A stretch of DNA of 64,000 bases from DASYXZ01 sp035946625. Its GTDB lineage: Bacteria > Acidobacteriota > Terriglobia > UBA7540. A program made the translations under genes and the position numbers. Position 1 is the first letter of the stretch; the number at the start of each line of letters is the position of its first letter. The stretch lies in NCBI GenBank assembly GCA_035946625.1, contig DASYZE010000003.1, positions 26,928-90,927 on the forward strand, read 5' to 3'. Shown piece after piece: positions 9,245-19,073 of the stretch. The notes beneath the pieces are model-generated. The model was given only the letters and a program-made list of their open reading frames with translations. It was not told where the DNA came from and made no database searches.

Positions 9245-12200
9245 ATGACAATGCAGCGAAGGAAAGTTTCCCTCCGTTTGGTTGGATTGCTCGCGACGTC
9301 CCTGCTTTTGGTTCTGCTGGGTGCGCAGGGGCTTTTTGCCCAAATCGACACGGGCGCAATTCTTGGAACCGTCAAAGACCAGAGCGGCGCCGTGATTCCG
9401 GGCGTCAAGGTGAGTCTGACGAATGAGGGCACTAACCTTACCGTGTCCACCACTTCCGGGGCTGACGGGAGCTACATTTTTTCGCCGGTCAAAATCGGGA
9501 CCTACTCGGTGAGCGCGGAAGCTCAGGGTTTCTCCAAAGTCGTTCAATCCCACCTCACAGTGAGTATTTCGCAGCAATTGGTGGTGGATGTGACGCTCAA
9601 GCCCGGGGTGGTTACCGAAACCGTTCAGGTCACCGCGGCCCCCCCGGCGCTTCAAACCCAGGACGCATCGGTCGGTCAGGTGGTGGGGTCGAGAGAAGTG
9701 AACGAGCTCCCGCTCAACGGACGCAATTTTACCTTCCTCGCCCAGACCGTGGCCGGAGTCAACACGCCTCAGTCCGACACGCGCGGTAATGCCGCCACCG
9801 GCGCCTTTTCGGCCAATGGCTTGCGCCCCGCTCAGAACAACTATCTGCTCGATGGCATTGATAATAATTCCGACAATGTGGACTTTCTGAACGGCACCAA
9901 TTTCGTCGTTCTACCGCCTACCGACGCTCTTTCAGAGTTTAAGGTCCAAACAACCGATTTCAGCGCGCAGTACGGGCGGGCAGGCGGCGCCATTCTGAAT
10001 GCCACCATGAAGTCAGGAACCAACAAGATCCACGGCGACCTCTGGGAATTTTTCCGCAATGACAAGTTGGACGCTGCCGACTTCTTTGAGGACTCCGGAG
10101 GCCTCAAGAAGGGCGAGTACCGGCAGAATCAGTTCGGTTTCACCGTGGGTGGGCCCGTGGTCATCCCGCACGTTTACGACGGGCACAACAAATTATTCTT
10201 TTTCGGTGACCTCGAAGTTTTGCGCAGGCGGCAGGGCAGCGTCTTTACAAACTCCGTTCCCACTAACTTGGAAAGGAGCAGCGGATTCACCAATTTGTCG
10301 GATGTAATTCTCGGCCAGACGGACTCGGCCTGCCTCAGCAGCGGGGCGTGCACGAGCACCGACAACCTGGGCCGGACGTTCCCCAACGGAACTGTTTTTG
10401 ATCCCGCGACCATGCGCACCGCCACGGCGGGCATGGTTGACCCGGTGACGGGCCTTACCGCGACCAACAGCGGCTTTGTAAACGACCCGTTTTATACCGG
10501 CGGCGCCGTCGGCAATTTGACCAATTTCGTCAATCTCTGCGCCAGCGAATCCACCTGTCAGCTTAACCAGCTTCCCGCCAATCGGCTTGACCCGAACGCG
10601 ATGAAACTTCTGCAGCTTTTTCCAGCCTCCACCTCGGCAGGCACTGTGAATAACCAGGCTTCGAACCCGATCCTCCAGGAGAACCGCACCGCTTGGGACG
10701 CGCGCATGGACTGGGATAAGAGCGAAAAGAACCAAGTGTTCGGGACGTTTAGTTACGTCAACGATCCGCAATTCATCCCTGCCCCCTTCACCGGGATTGC
10801 GGATGGTGGAGCCTTCCAGCAAGGCGACCAGGCTGCCATTTCCATCCTGGGAGCCCTCAGTTACACGCACCTCTTTTCGTCCAACGTGGTTAATGAGGCG
10901 CGGTTCGGCGAAGATCGTCTCCATACGTCTCGTTTCGGTCCTGTGGGGACGCAGATGGGCATTCCGGCGCAATATGGGATCCAAGGCATTGCCCAAGTCA
11001 CGGAAAATGGCGGACTGCCCGCGATCGGCATCAGCGGCCTGAACACGCTCGGATCGAACGCCTTCCTGCCGTCGGACGAAATCACGCAGACCACCCAATT
11101 TACCGACAACTTGACCAAGATTTACGGCAAGCACAACTTCAAGATGGGCATGGAATTTCAGCATATCAAGTTTTCAACCCTCCAGCCGGCATGGTCGCAC
11201 GGCCAGGTGAGTTTTGACGGGAACTACACGGGCGTCGGAATGGCCCAAATGCTCCTGACGCCGACGGCCACGACCGTTCCCAACGGGATCGATAACGTTG
11301 GCGGCGCTGACTCCGTGTTTGTATCTAACTTTTCACCCACCGATGACGGGCATAACTACTGGGCCGGCTATATCCAGGACGATTGGAAATTCAGCCCGAA
11401 GCTGACGGTGAATCTTGGCCTCCGATGGGAACACTTCGGTATGATTGAGGAGAACCACGGCCGCCAGGGTAACTTTGTTCCCGGAACGCCCTTCAGCACC
11501 GCGGAAATGTTGTATCCGGCCAATGGGAAGAATGAGCAAATCGCAATTAATCCGCAGTTTCCCGCCATCCTGGCTCAGGACGGAATCGCCCTCAAGTACA
11601 TCAACAATCCGGCGCTGGCCAACTCTCAGAATACTAATTTTGGCCCGCGAATCGGACTTGCGTACCAGCTTACACCCAAGCTGGTTGTGCGCTCGGGCTT
11701 CGGGATGTTTTACAACGCATTTGAGAATGCCGGGTACGGCCCCAATATCGGCGAGAATTATCCCTTCCAGTTCACTCTGAGTTATTTTAACCCGGATGGC
11801 GGACACTCCATTTCACTCAAGAATCCTGGTGGCTCGACGTGTACTCCGGCCGCCACGCTGGAGGCCACGTTCTCATGCATATCGCTCGACCCTGCCCTGG
11901 TTAATCCGGAGGGGATAGGGCCCCAGGGGTTGCAGTACAACTTCAAGACGCCTTACACCCTGGGCTGGAACTTGTCCCTGCAATATGCGCTGTCGGCGAA
12001 CACGACCCTCACCGTTGCATACGTGGGCGATGGGTCTCGTCACATGATCACGGGTGGCGCGTCGAATTCGCCGACCCAGATTGTGCTCAACCCGCTCCAG
12101 CCAATTTGCGGCCCTGGCGGAATTACTCCGTTCCCTGATCTCGCCTGCAATGACAGCATCCAATTTACTCAAGGGAACAGTAATTACAACGGTCTTCAGA

Positions 12201-13012
12201 CAACGCTGGAGAAGCGCTACGCCAATGGCCTCAACTTTCTTGCCAACTACACGTGGTCGCACTGCCGCGGCGATGCCGGAGACGAGCTTAATGGAGGTAT
12301 CGGCGAGGGTTCCCGTGCTCCAGGTCTCCCAGGCTTTGGAATCCAGGGCGACTATCAGAACTGCGACTACAACATTTTTAGTGTCTTCCACTATAGCGGG
12401 GGCTACCAGCTTCCATTCGGCAAAGGGAAACACTTCCTTGCCAACAGCAGTGGGGTTGCAAACCAGATCATTGGCGGATGGCAGACCGTTTGGAACCTGA
12501 CAGCCGAAGGCGGGCAACCTTTGACCATCGGCTGTCCAAAAGGCACGCAGGGCGGCACAAACGGCAGCTTCGGATGCAATGCAATGATCATTCCGGGAGT
12601 GAGCAGATATGGATCGGGCGCGCCTGATAAATACTTGAATGCGCCTGGTTTCACTCAGCCCTGCCCGGCACCGGGCTATAGTCAGCCCTCGAGTTGCGCG
12701 AACGTAGGGACGGGCCTCGGATTGCTTGGCGGAGGACCAACTCAGGTGACGGGACCCGGCATTAGCCGCCTCGATTTCTCCATGTTCAAGGAATTCCAGA
12801 TAGGCGACCGGTACCGGATGGAATTCCGAAGCGAATTCTTCAACATCCTGAACCACCCGACGTTTAACGCTCCGGGTTTCGGGGGCAACGGCGTGGTTTC
12901 TGTTCCAGGGTCAACCGACTTCACCAGTACTAACTTCGGCAAAATCGGCTCGACGCGCTTCCCCTTCCAGGATCCGCGCCAGATCCAGTTTGCCTTGAAG
13001 CTTTACTTCTAG
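9245..13012 (+). CDS. TonB-dependent receptor with N-terminal carboxypeptidase-regulatory domain
   Basis: The protein has 1255 residues. A signal peptide (about 1-33, ending LFAQ) precedes a carboxypeptidase-regulatory/Cna-B-like domain (about 35-115, GTVKDQSGAVIPGVKVSLTN). The plug domain follows (about 135-260, with ELPLNGRNFTFLAQTVAGV and YLLDGIDNN), then a 22-strand-type outer-membrane barrel ending in the classic C-terminal aromatic residue (FALKLYF). This architecture is the expanded acidobacterial receptor class for uptake of large nutrients, probably oligosaccharides, powered by TonB-ExbBD. A GAGGAGAG ribosome site precedes the ATG; a second in-frame ATG lies 6 bp on. LacI-type operators upstream suggest substrate induction. 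A strong terminator follows at 13039. Confidence 0.95.
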   Translation: MTMQRRKVSLRLVGLLATSLLLVLLGAQGLFAQIDTGAILGTVKDQSGAVIPGVKVSLTNEGTNLTVSTTSGADGSYIFSPVKIGTYSVSAEAQGFSKVVQSHLTVSISQQLVVDVTLKPGVVTETVQVTAAPPALQTQDASVGQVVGSREVNELPLNGRNFTFLAQTVAGVNTPQSDTRGNAATGAFSANGLRPAQNNYLLDGIDNNSDNVDFLNGTNFVVLPPTDALSEFKVQTTDFSAQYGRAGGAILNATMKSGTNKIHGDLWEFFRNDKLDAADFFEDSGGLKKGEYRQNQFGFTVGGPVVIPHVYDGHNKLFFFGDLEVLRRRQGSVFTNSVPTNLERSSGFTNLSDVILGQTDSACLSSGACTSTDNLGRTFPNGTVFDPATMRTATAGMVDPVTGLTATNSGFVNDPFYTGGAVGNLTNFVNLCASESTCQLNQLPANRLDPNAMKLLQLFPASTSAGTVNNQASNPILQENRTAWDARMDWDKSEKNQVFGTFSYVNDPQFIPAPFTGIADGGAFQQGDQAAISILGALSYTHLFSSNVVNEARFGEDRLHTSRFGPVGTQMGIPAQYGIQGIAQVTENGGLPAIGISGLNTLGSNAFLPSDEITQTTQFTDNLTKIYGKHNFKMGMEFQHIKFSTLQPAWSHGQVSFDGNYTGVGMAQMLLTPTATTVPNGIDNVGGADSVFVSNFSPTDDGHNYWAGYIQDDWKFSPKLTVNLGLRWEHFGMIEENHGRQGNFVPGTPFSTAEMLYPANGKNEQIAINPQFPAILAQDGIALKYINNPALANSQNTNFGPRIGLAYQLTPKLVVRSGFGMFYNAFENAGYGPNIGENYPFQFTLSYFNPDGGHSISLKNPGGSTCTPAATLEATFSCISLDPALVNPEGIGPQGLQYNFKTPYTLGWNLSLQYALSANTTLTVAYVGDGSRHMITGGASNSPTQIVLNPLQPICGPGGITPFPDLACNDSIQFTQGNSNYNGLQTTLEKRYANGLNFLANYTWSHCRGDAGDELNGGIGEGSRAPGLPGFGIQGDYQNCDYNIFSVFHYSGGYQLPFGKGKHFLANSSGVANQIIGGWQTVWNLTAEGGQPLTIGCPKGTQGGTNGSFGCNAMIIPGVSRYGSGAPDKYLNAPGFTQPCPAPGYSQPSSCANVGTGLGLLGGGPTQVTGPGISRLDFSMFKEFQIGDRYRMEFRSEFFNILNHPTFNAPGFGGNGVVSVPGSTDFTSTNFGKIGSTRFPFQDPRQIQFALKLYF

Positions 13013-13038
13013 TTGGAGTAGCAACCCTACACAGCCCT

Positions 13039-13074
13039 GGGCGCCTCGAAGTATTGGGGCGCCCTTTATTTTTT
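13039..13074 (+). terminator. Rho-independent terminator after TonB receptor
   Basis: The perfect stem GGGCGCC (13039-13045) / GGCGCCC (13058-13064) is followed directly by TTTATTTTTT (13065-13074). Confidence 0.9.
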
Positions 13075-13172
13075 CGCGTCGTTGGGCCTGGGCCGACTCG
13101 CTACGATCAGCGCCTGAAAGTGGCATCTGGGGGCGGCCAATCCCGTCGTCTCTTTCGAGGTGCGGTGTTAAA

Positions 13173-14600
13173 ATGGTTTACATGTCAGGGAAATACCTGC
13201 CGGTAATTGCCGTTTGGGGGAGCCTTTCATTTTGTGTCGCTCTTGCCCCGTGCGCGCAGTCAAATCATGGCAGGCAAGCTCTGGATAGCCAGTTTAATGC
13301 CGCCGTTTCACATTTCAAAGACGGGAAGTATCAGGATGCCGGCCGGGAATTGGAGAATCTCGAGAAGCGCGCGCCTTCAAACTTCGACATCCATGAACTC
13401 CTGGGGCTGGTATATGCGGCTGAATCCAGGTTCGAAGATGCGCATGCACAATTTGAGAGGGCTGTCCAGCTGAATCCTGCTTCGGGGCCGGCGCGAGCGA
13501 ACCTGGCGGTGAACCTCTCAAAACTGGGTAAGGGTGACGAGGCCGAAATTGAGTTTAGGAAGGCCATTGCCATCGATCCTCACAATTACGATACCAACCA
13601 CGATTTCGGCGAATATTACGTGGGGGCGGGGAAGCTGGAGGCCGCCCTGCCCTATCTTGAGGAGGCTCAAAAGTTAAATCCTTCTTCGTATGAGAATGGG
13701 TATGACCTCGCTCTGGCCTACGAATTAACGGACCAATTGGAAACAGGCCGGAAGCTGATCCAGCAACTGATCGAAAAAACGGACACATCCGAATTGCACA
13801 ACTTGCTTGCCGGCGTGGATGAAAAGTCAGGCGATTATGTAACGGCCGCGAACGAATATGAACGCGCCGCCCACATGGATCCAACCGAGTCCAACTTTTT
13901 TGATTGGGGCTGTGAGCTGCTGGTTCATCAAACTTCCGACCCCGCCCGCGAAGTGTTCTGGGATGGCTTGCAGCGCTATCCCAACTCCTCGCGGCTTGCT
14001 ATCGGATTGGGTCTCGCCCTTTATCTCAATGGCAGCTACGATGAGGCTGTGAAAGCCCTGATGCATGCCACTGATTTGAATCCTGCCGACGGCCGCGAGT
14101 ACTACTTCCTGAGCATCGCTTACGACCGGTCTCCCGGCCAGGCCGATGAAGTGATCGCGCGTTTTCGACGCAATGCCGACCTTCATCCCGATAATGCCCA
14201 GGCCGCTTTTTATTACGGCATGAGCCTTTGGAAGGGGCGGCGGGGAGACACCTCTCCGGCGTACCTCGATCAAATTGAAAACCAATTAAAAAGAGCGGTC
14301 ACCCTTGATCCTTCCTCCGCCGATGCCCATCTTCAACTCGCAAATCTCTATTCCCAGCGCGACAAATACGCTGAGGCGGTTCCCGAGTATAAGCAGGCGC
14401 TCGGATTGTCCCCTGGCCTTCCCGACGCCCACTTCAGGCTGGGGCAGGCCTATATTCATCTTGGGGAAAAGGATTTGGCACAGAAGGAGTTCGACCTCCA
14501 TCAAAAACTGTACGCGCAGCACCTGGTGGAAATCGACAAGCAGCGATCGGAAATCAAGCAGTTTGTCTATTCGATGAAGGATCCTGTGGGCGGTCAATGA
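13173..14600 (+). CDS. Exported TPR protein, first of a related pair
   Basis: The protein has 475 residues: a signal peptide (about 1-30, ending CAQS) and then TPR repeats along its whole length, with no enzyme domain. The second half (YENGYDLALAYELTD, AAHMDPTESNFFDWGCELL, SMKD near the end) matches the next gene closely, so the two are paralogues. It follows the TonB-receptor gene by 160 bp but behind a strong terminator, so it probably has its own promoter. The start could be 13173 or the ATG at 13182. Its role is unknown; periplasmic scaffolding for the nearby receptor is only a positional guess. Confidence 0.85.
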   Translation: MVYMSGKYLPVIAVWGSLSFCVALAPCAQSNHGRQALDSQFNAAVSHFKDGKYQDAGRELENLEKRAPSNFDIHELLGLVYAAESRFEDAHAQFERAVQLNPASGPARANLAVNLSKLGKGDEAEIEFRKAIAIDPHNYDTNHDFGEYYVGAGKLEAALPYLEEAQKLNPSSYENGYDLALAYELTDQLETGRKLIQQLIEKTDTSELHNLLAGVDEKSGDYVTAANEYERAAHMDPTESNFFDWGCELLVHQTSDPAREVFWDGLQRYPNSSRLAIGLGLALYLNGSYDEAVKALMHATDLNPADGREYYFLSIAYDRSPGQADEVIARFRRNADLHPDNAQAAFYYGMSLWKGRRGDTSPAYLDQIENQLKRAVTLDPSSADAHLQLANLYSQRDKYAEAVPEYKQALGLSPGLPDAHFRLGQAYIHLGEKDLAQKEFDLHQKLYAQHLVEIDKQRSEIKQFVYSMKDPVGGQ

Positions 14601-14741
14601 TCTTCCTCACGGTTCGGGAATGGTACAGGTTGGCCATAATTAGCGGGGGTCCCGCGACGCCGGGACCGCCTTGCTCGATGGATTAGCGCGCGTTTGTGAC
14701 ATCCGAGTCGGGATGATAGAATTCCCTGAGTAGAGAAGAAT

Positions 14742-16469
14742 ATGGCCGCTCGGGAAGAAATCACCACGGAGGGCACTGAGATCACGGAGAGAGACCGGCT
14801 CGGTGGGCTCCGCGTCCTCTGTAGTGAGCGTTTATCCTGGGTTAGGGCCAAAGGCAGCGCCAGATTGAAATCTTATCTTTTGGTTGCCACCACCGGGATT
14901 TGCATGGCGCTGGTTGGCGTATCGCCAAACTCTCTTGCTCGGGGCGGGGCAGGAACAATCTCCGGCACCGTCAAAAGCCCGGCGGGAGTGGCCATCTCCG
15001 GGGCCAAGGTGACCATCGGCAACGGCCAAGTTTCCCGATTGACCTTCACAGCGCCGGATGGAACTTACTCTTTTTCCCAACTCGAGGCGGGAAATTATAA
15101 ATTGACCGCTGAGAGTTCCGGCTTTGACCCAGACGTTCGCCAGATTGTCCTGGTGGATGGCGTGCGCCCGGACGCGGTGGATATGACCCTGGGGCTGAAG
15201 CACTCCGATCCTCTCGCCGCCGCGCCAGCCTACGACGACGAAACGCCGCTGAAGCCCAGCGCCGTGCATGGCGCCGTCGATGGCGGCGGTTATTCTTCGG
15301 GGGCGCAGGCAGGAAATTCCCGCACCATGAGGGAAAGCGTGGCCGGTTTAAAGAACCCGGCGGTGGGTAATTCCTCCGCCCAGCCCGCGGCGTTGACGCC
15401 CCTCGACGCGGCCCGGGAGGCGGACCTCAAGAAAGCGCTGGCCGCTTCACCCGGCGATTTTGAGTCGAATCACAATCTGGGTGAGTTTTATCTGCACGCC
15501 GGACGGCTGACCCAGGGCATCCCCTACCTGGAAAAGGCGGAACATATTGACTCTTCGCATTACGATAATGGATATGACCTGGCCTTGGCCTGCCTGGAGA
15601 GCGGTGATTTCGCCCGCGCCCGCAGCCAGCTCGGGCGGTTGATGGCGCGGCGGGACAATGCCGGGCTTCACGACTTGATGGGCGATGTGGAAGAACACGC
15701 GGGCGAATACCCGGCTGCGGCTGCCGAATACGAGCGCGCCGCACACATGGATCCGAGCGAAGGGAACATTTTTGATTGGGGCAGCGAATTACTTCTGCAC
15801 CAGACCCTGGATCCTGCCATTGCCGTGTTTACCAGCGGTGTGGACCGTTATCCGCGCTCGGCGATGCTTCTTATTGGTCTGGGTGTGGCATTCTATTCGC
15901 GCGGCCGATATGATGACGCGGTCAAGGCGCTGTGCGCTGCTTCTGACATTTCACCCTCCGACCCACGCCCTTATTTTTTCCTGGATAAGATGTACAACGT
16001 TTCCACGTCGAACACCGAAGAAGTTACAACCCGGCTCGAACGCTTTGTGAAGCTCGACCCGGAAAACCCGCTCGCCCACTTTGATTACGCCATGAGTGTT
16101 TGGAAAGGCCAGCGCCGCCGGGGCGGCCCGGTCAACTTTAATCAAATCGAAACGCTATTGAATCGTGCCATCGCCGTTGACCGCAAATTTCCTGACGCCC
16201 ATTTTGAGTTGGGGAACCTTTATTCCGAGCAGAAGAAATATCCCGCGGCCATCGGGGAATACCGACAAGCTTTGGCCGTTCAGCCGGAGATGGCGGACGC
16301 GCACTACCGATTGGCCCAGGCCTACATTCGAACTGGTGATCAAACCCTGGCCCAGCAGGAGTTTGAGATTCACGATCGCCTGCGCAAGCAGCAAGTGGCC
16401 GACACCGGGCACCCGCGTACAGAAATCAAAGACTTGGTTAATTCGGTTAAAGGTGAAAGCAAACAGTAG
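14742..16469 (+). CDS. Carboxypeptidase-regulatory domain plus TPR protein, second of the pair
   Basis: The frame encodes 575 residues. After an odd, charged N-terminus comes a hydrophobic segment (about 44-62) and a carboxypeptidase-regulatory-like beta domain (about 70-150, GTISGTVKSPAGVAISGAKV). A low-complexity linker and TPR repeats (about 220-560) follow, parallel to the preceding gene (AAHMDPSEGNIFDWGSELL). The first 28 residues or so are encoded by a repetitive element (14762-14826), so the annotated ATG may be spurious; the in-frame TTG at 14865, just before the hydrophobic segment, is an alternative. The beta domain is of the same kind as in the neighbouring TonB receptor, which suggests a shared envelope function. 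It ends 38 bp from a convergent gene. Confidence 0.8.
   Translation: MAAREEITTEGTEITERDRLGGLRVLCSERLSWVRAKGSARLKSYLLVATTGICMALVGVSPNSLARGGAGTISGTVKSPAGVAISGAKVTIGNGQVSRLTFTAPDGTYSFSQLEAGNYKLTAESSGFDPDVRQIVLVDGVRPDAVDMTLGLKHSDPLAAAPAYDDETPLKPSAVHGAVDGGGYSSGAQAGNSRTMRESVAGLKNPAVGNSSAQPAALTPLDAAREADLKKALAASPGDFESNHNLGEFYLHAGRLTQGIPYLEKAEHIDSSHYDNGYDLALACLESGDFARARSQLGRLMARRDNAGLHDLMGDVEEHAGEYPAAAAEYERAAHMDPSEGNIFDWGSELLLHQTLDPAIAVFTSGVDRYPRSAMLLIGLGVAFYSRGRYDDAVKALCAASDISPSDPRPYFFLDKMYNVSTSNTEEVTTRLERFVKLDPENPLAHFDYAMSVWKGQRRRGGPVNFNQIETLLNRAIAVDRKFPDAHFELGNLYSEQKKYPAAIGEYRQALAVQPEMADAHYRLAQAYIRTGDQTLAQQEFEIHDRLRKQQVADTGHPRTEIKDLVNSVKGESKQ
14762..14826. repeat. ACGGAG-type inverted-repeat element at 5' end of the gene
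   Basis: CACCACGGAGGGCACTGAG at the left and CTCCGCGTCCTCTGTAGTG at the right form an imperfect 19-bp inverted repeat. The internal word ATCACGGAGAG echoes the left arm. Such CACGGAG words recur within genomes of this type. Here it is read as protein if the 14742 start is used. Confidence 0.6.
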
Positions 16470-16507
16470 ATAGGGATAGGCTCAACCCTGCAACCGGCGA
16501 TCCTGCC

Positions 16508-17719
16508 TTAAACGATTTGGGCGAGCAAACCTTTCATATCCACCGGGCTGTCCGATTGCGTTCCGCGAGGGAGCGTCGGGCTGATGGCCAGCGCCTCGGA
16601 GTGATCTTCAAACCATACCAGGAAAGATGATTGGGCAGCGCCGCGCAGGCGTTGCTGGTTCAGCCAGGTGTAGAACGCTCCCATGTCGGCGTCAATCAGC
16701 GAGCCGGGCGGATCCAGCTCGATGTTCTGTTTTTTTCCGGAAAGCAGCTCATTCATCGGGCGCTGGCGCTGGCGCGGCGCGTAGCGCGTCAGCAGGGTGA
16801 TGGGCTGGGCGCGCCGCAGGGCTTCGCGCGCCGTCCACTGCACAAAGGTGGTGCTGAAAATTTGCGTGCCCGAGCCTTCCGTCAGCACGCTGACCTGGAA
16901 ATGATTCAACACCGCGCTTTCCGGAGCGTCGCTCAATCCCAGCTCATCCGGACGCAGCCTGGCCATCATCGTGCGCAGCGCTTCCGGCCCGCCAATGTCA
17001 CTTTGGATTGCTCTTTCGATTTTATTTAACAAATTGGTGCGCACAGAATCGAGTGAATTGTAAGCGACGCACGTCAATTGTCCGATCCCCGTGTTTTCCT
17101 TTGTTCCCCCGTCAATGTACCAATGTCCAAATGGAACCGGGTGCGCTGCCGCCCGGGCGCCAAGCGCCTCCAGCAGCATCCCCAATCCGTTCTCAGGTTT
17201 CACCCGACTGAAATACACCCCGTAAGGGCGAAATTTGCGGAACAAGGGATACTTGTTTTCCGCCACCCCTTTTCCAATCACCGCCACCCCCAATCGCGGA
17301 ACGGGCGGTGGTTCAGCCGGTGACGCCGAATCCACTTTCTGAATATAGCCTTCAGCCGCCTCACGGAAGCCGTCGATTTGGCGAGTGGCCCACAGGTGCG
17401 CGGTGAGCTGTTCTGAAAATTGGCCGGGCGAATCTACCCAGTCGAGGCGCTCGAGCTGGCTGGAGAGCTTTAAGCGTGCAAAGGGCGCCATCATCTGGTC
17501 GCGCTGGGCAGGGGCAAGCGCGCCCAGGTAAGCGAGCTGCCGGTCCATGTCGCTTCTTTCGGCCGGGAATTTCCAGTCATAAGAAATAATTTCACGCAGC
17601 AGCAGAGGCACAAAACTCAGGGGCAATTGTTGCAGAAGCTCGATTCGGTCGGTGGCCAGTTGTCGCGCCTGGGGAGGATAGCTCTTAAAATTTTCGATTT
17701 GAAGCTGGCTGGGCAACAT
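16508..17719 (-). CDS. Conserved-looking protein of unknown function, co-transcribed with a DUF1501-like gene
   Basis: The protein has 403 residues starting at the ATG at 17719, 5 bp after the stop codon of the upstream gene. The longer open frame upstream overlaps that gene and is rejected. I do not recognise a named domain. There is no signal peptide or membrane segment; the N-terminus reads MLPSQLQIENFKSYPPQARQ and is helical and leucine-rich. A central basic region (FRPYGVYFSRVKPENGLGML) and a C-terminal region with WFEDHSEALAISPTLPRG follow. It is probably cytosolic. The tight spacing implies one operon with the Tat-exported phosphatase-fold gene upstream. Confidence 0.75.
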   Translation of the reverse strand: MLPSQLQIENFKSYPPQARQLATDRIELLQQLPLSFVPLLLREIISYDWKFPAERSDMDRQLAYLGALAPAQRDQMMAPFARLKLSSQLERLDWVDSPGQFSEQLTAHLWATRQIDGFREAAEGYIQKVDSASPAEPPPVPRLGVAVIGKGVAENKYPLFRKFRPYGVYFSRVKPENGLGMLLEALGARAAAHPVPFGHWYIDGGTKENTGIGQLTCVAYNSLDSVRTNLLNKIERAIQSDIGGPEALRTMMARLRPDELGLSDAPESAVLNHFQVSVLTEGSGTQIFSTTFVQWTAREALRRAQPITLLTRYAPRQRQRPMNELLSGKKQNIELDPPGSLIDADMGAFYTWLNQQRLRGAAQSSFLVWFEDHSEALAISPTLPRGTQSDSPVDMKGLLAQIV

Positions 17720-17724
17720 GAGGA

Positions 17725-18933
17725 TTACAACACCTCCGCCAGGGGCTTGCCTTGCGCCATGCGCGCTGAGAATCCAAGCAGGGAACCGAGAGTGGGCACC
17801 AGGTCGGTGGATTCCACCGGGCGCTCGATCACCACATTTTCCCGGATGCCCGGTCCCATCACCATCATCCACGTGGTGCGGGAAAGCGGGTCGCCGGTGC
17901 GGTGATGCTGAAATCCATTGCCGCCCGAGTCACCGTCCGAATCGCGCCCAAAATCGGGCAGGATGAAAAGAGTGGTCTTGCCCGCGTACTCCGGCTCGCT
18001 CTGGATCATTTTCCAAATCTCCGCGCACAATCGATCCGAGCGCTGGATGCCGTCCACATAAAGCGAGTACGATCCCGCGTGCGCGATATCCATATCGTGC
18101 AGGGTGATCCAAAGCAGGCTGGGCGCGAGTTGCCGCATAAGCTGGCGGGCAACATACACGGAAAGTTCATCCGGACTGGCCAGGCTGCGCGCGTGGGTGG
18201 CGAAGTCATCCACGGAAAGCTTGAGAATGGTGGCCAATTGAGTCAGTTCGATTTCGCTTCCGCTGAGGTTGGGCGTGTAATAAGGGGTTTCGTAATTGTC
18301 GGTCAGCAAGTGACTGTAATCAAGACCGTGGCCGGATGACAGCGCTGCCGCCAACAATCGTTTGGGAAGAATCACGCCCGCGCCCAGGCCCGGCCCGTAC
18401 GCGCGGTCCCCGCTCTCGCCGATACGGTTGAAGCCGTTGCTGGGCGCCACCACCCACGCGTCGGTGGAGGGGCGCTTCAAGTCCTTGCGGAAATATTCAA
18501 ATACGGTGGGATTTTCCGGAGGCACGGCGGCAAAATTATTGAATCTTTCGTAGACGCCGGTGGCCAGGCTGGCCGTGGCTACATAGTGACCCAGGATGCC
18601 GCGATTCACCACTTGGGTAAAAAACGTCGCGCGGGGAATCAGTTCGGCCAGCAGGTGCGGGATATTTTCCTGCCCGTCGGGCATGAACGTTTCTTCGTCG
18701 CGCGCGCCTCCTCCAAATGTGACCACCACGGCCTTGCGTCCGCGCTTTTGCGCCACGCCACGCAGCGGTGCGAAGCCCATCATGGCCCCGGCGGCAGTCG
18801 AGCCGGTGGCGGCGCGCAAAAACTCGCGACGGCTCCACGATATCGCCCGGCTGATTTCGCGCGGGCGGTGAGGGTTTTCGTCAGTGTGGAAATATCGAGG
18901 AATGTTTTCACCCCTCTGTGTCAGTGGCTCCAA
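17725..18933 (-). CDS. Tat-exported alkaline-phosphatase-superfamily protein (DUF1501-like)
   Basis: The protein has 402 residues. The N-terminus carries a twin-arginine signal, SRREFLRAATG at residues 34-44, followed by an Ala/Gly-rich hydrophobic stretch. The mature part resembles the alkaline phosphatase/sulfatase fold. It has an early VVVTFGGGARDEETF segment, a late metal-site-like ILPDFGRDSDGD...FQHHRTGD segment, and the C-terminal motif VESTDLVPTLGSLLGF that is standard in DUF1501 and sulfatase relatives. Export folded through Tat fits a metal-dependent hydrolase. The substrate is unknown. The called start is TTG and no in-frame ATG precedes the Tat motif. It is the first gene of a two-gene unit. 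Confidence 0.8.
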   Translation of the reverse strand: MEPLTQRGENIPRYFHTDENPHRPREISRAISWSRREFLRAATGSTAAGAMMGFAPLRGVAQKRGRKAVVVTFGGGARDEETFMPDGQENIPHLLAELIPRATFFTQVVNRGILGHYVATASLATGVYERFNNFAAVPPENPTVFEYFRKDLKRPSTDAWVVAPSNGFNRIGESGDRAYGPGLGAGVILPKRLLAAALSSGHGLDYSHLLTDNYETPYYTPNLSGSEIELTQLATILKLSVDDFATHARSLASPDELSVYVARQLMRQLAPSLLWITLHDMDIAHAGSYSLYVDGIQRSDRLCAEIWKMIQSEPEYAGKTTLFILPDFGRDSDGDSGGNGFQHHRTGDPLSRTTWMMVMGPGIRENVVIERPVESTDLVPTLGSLLGFSARMAQGKPLAEVL

Positions 18934-19073
18934 GCTTTTTCGCGGCGCTCAACCACGCCCTGAATAGAGTGCTTCCCAAATGCAGCCGCCGGACCATATC
19001 CCAGGAATGCGCGCCCCTGATCAATGCCTATTTTACCACCCGCGCCCCAGGAGGTCGAGGGTTCTGCCGTTTC

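Noticed and set aside
10193..11164. 323-residue minus-strand frame within the TonB-receptor gene
   Set aside because: Antisense shadow with Arg/Val/Gly-rich composition; the plus strand encodes a clear receptor.
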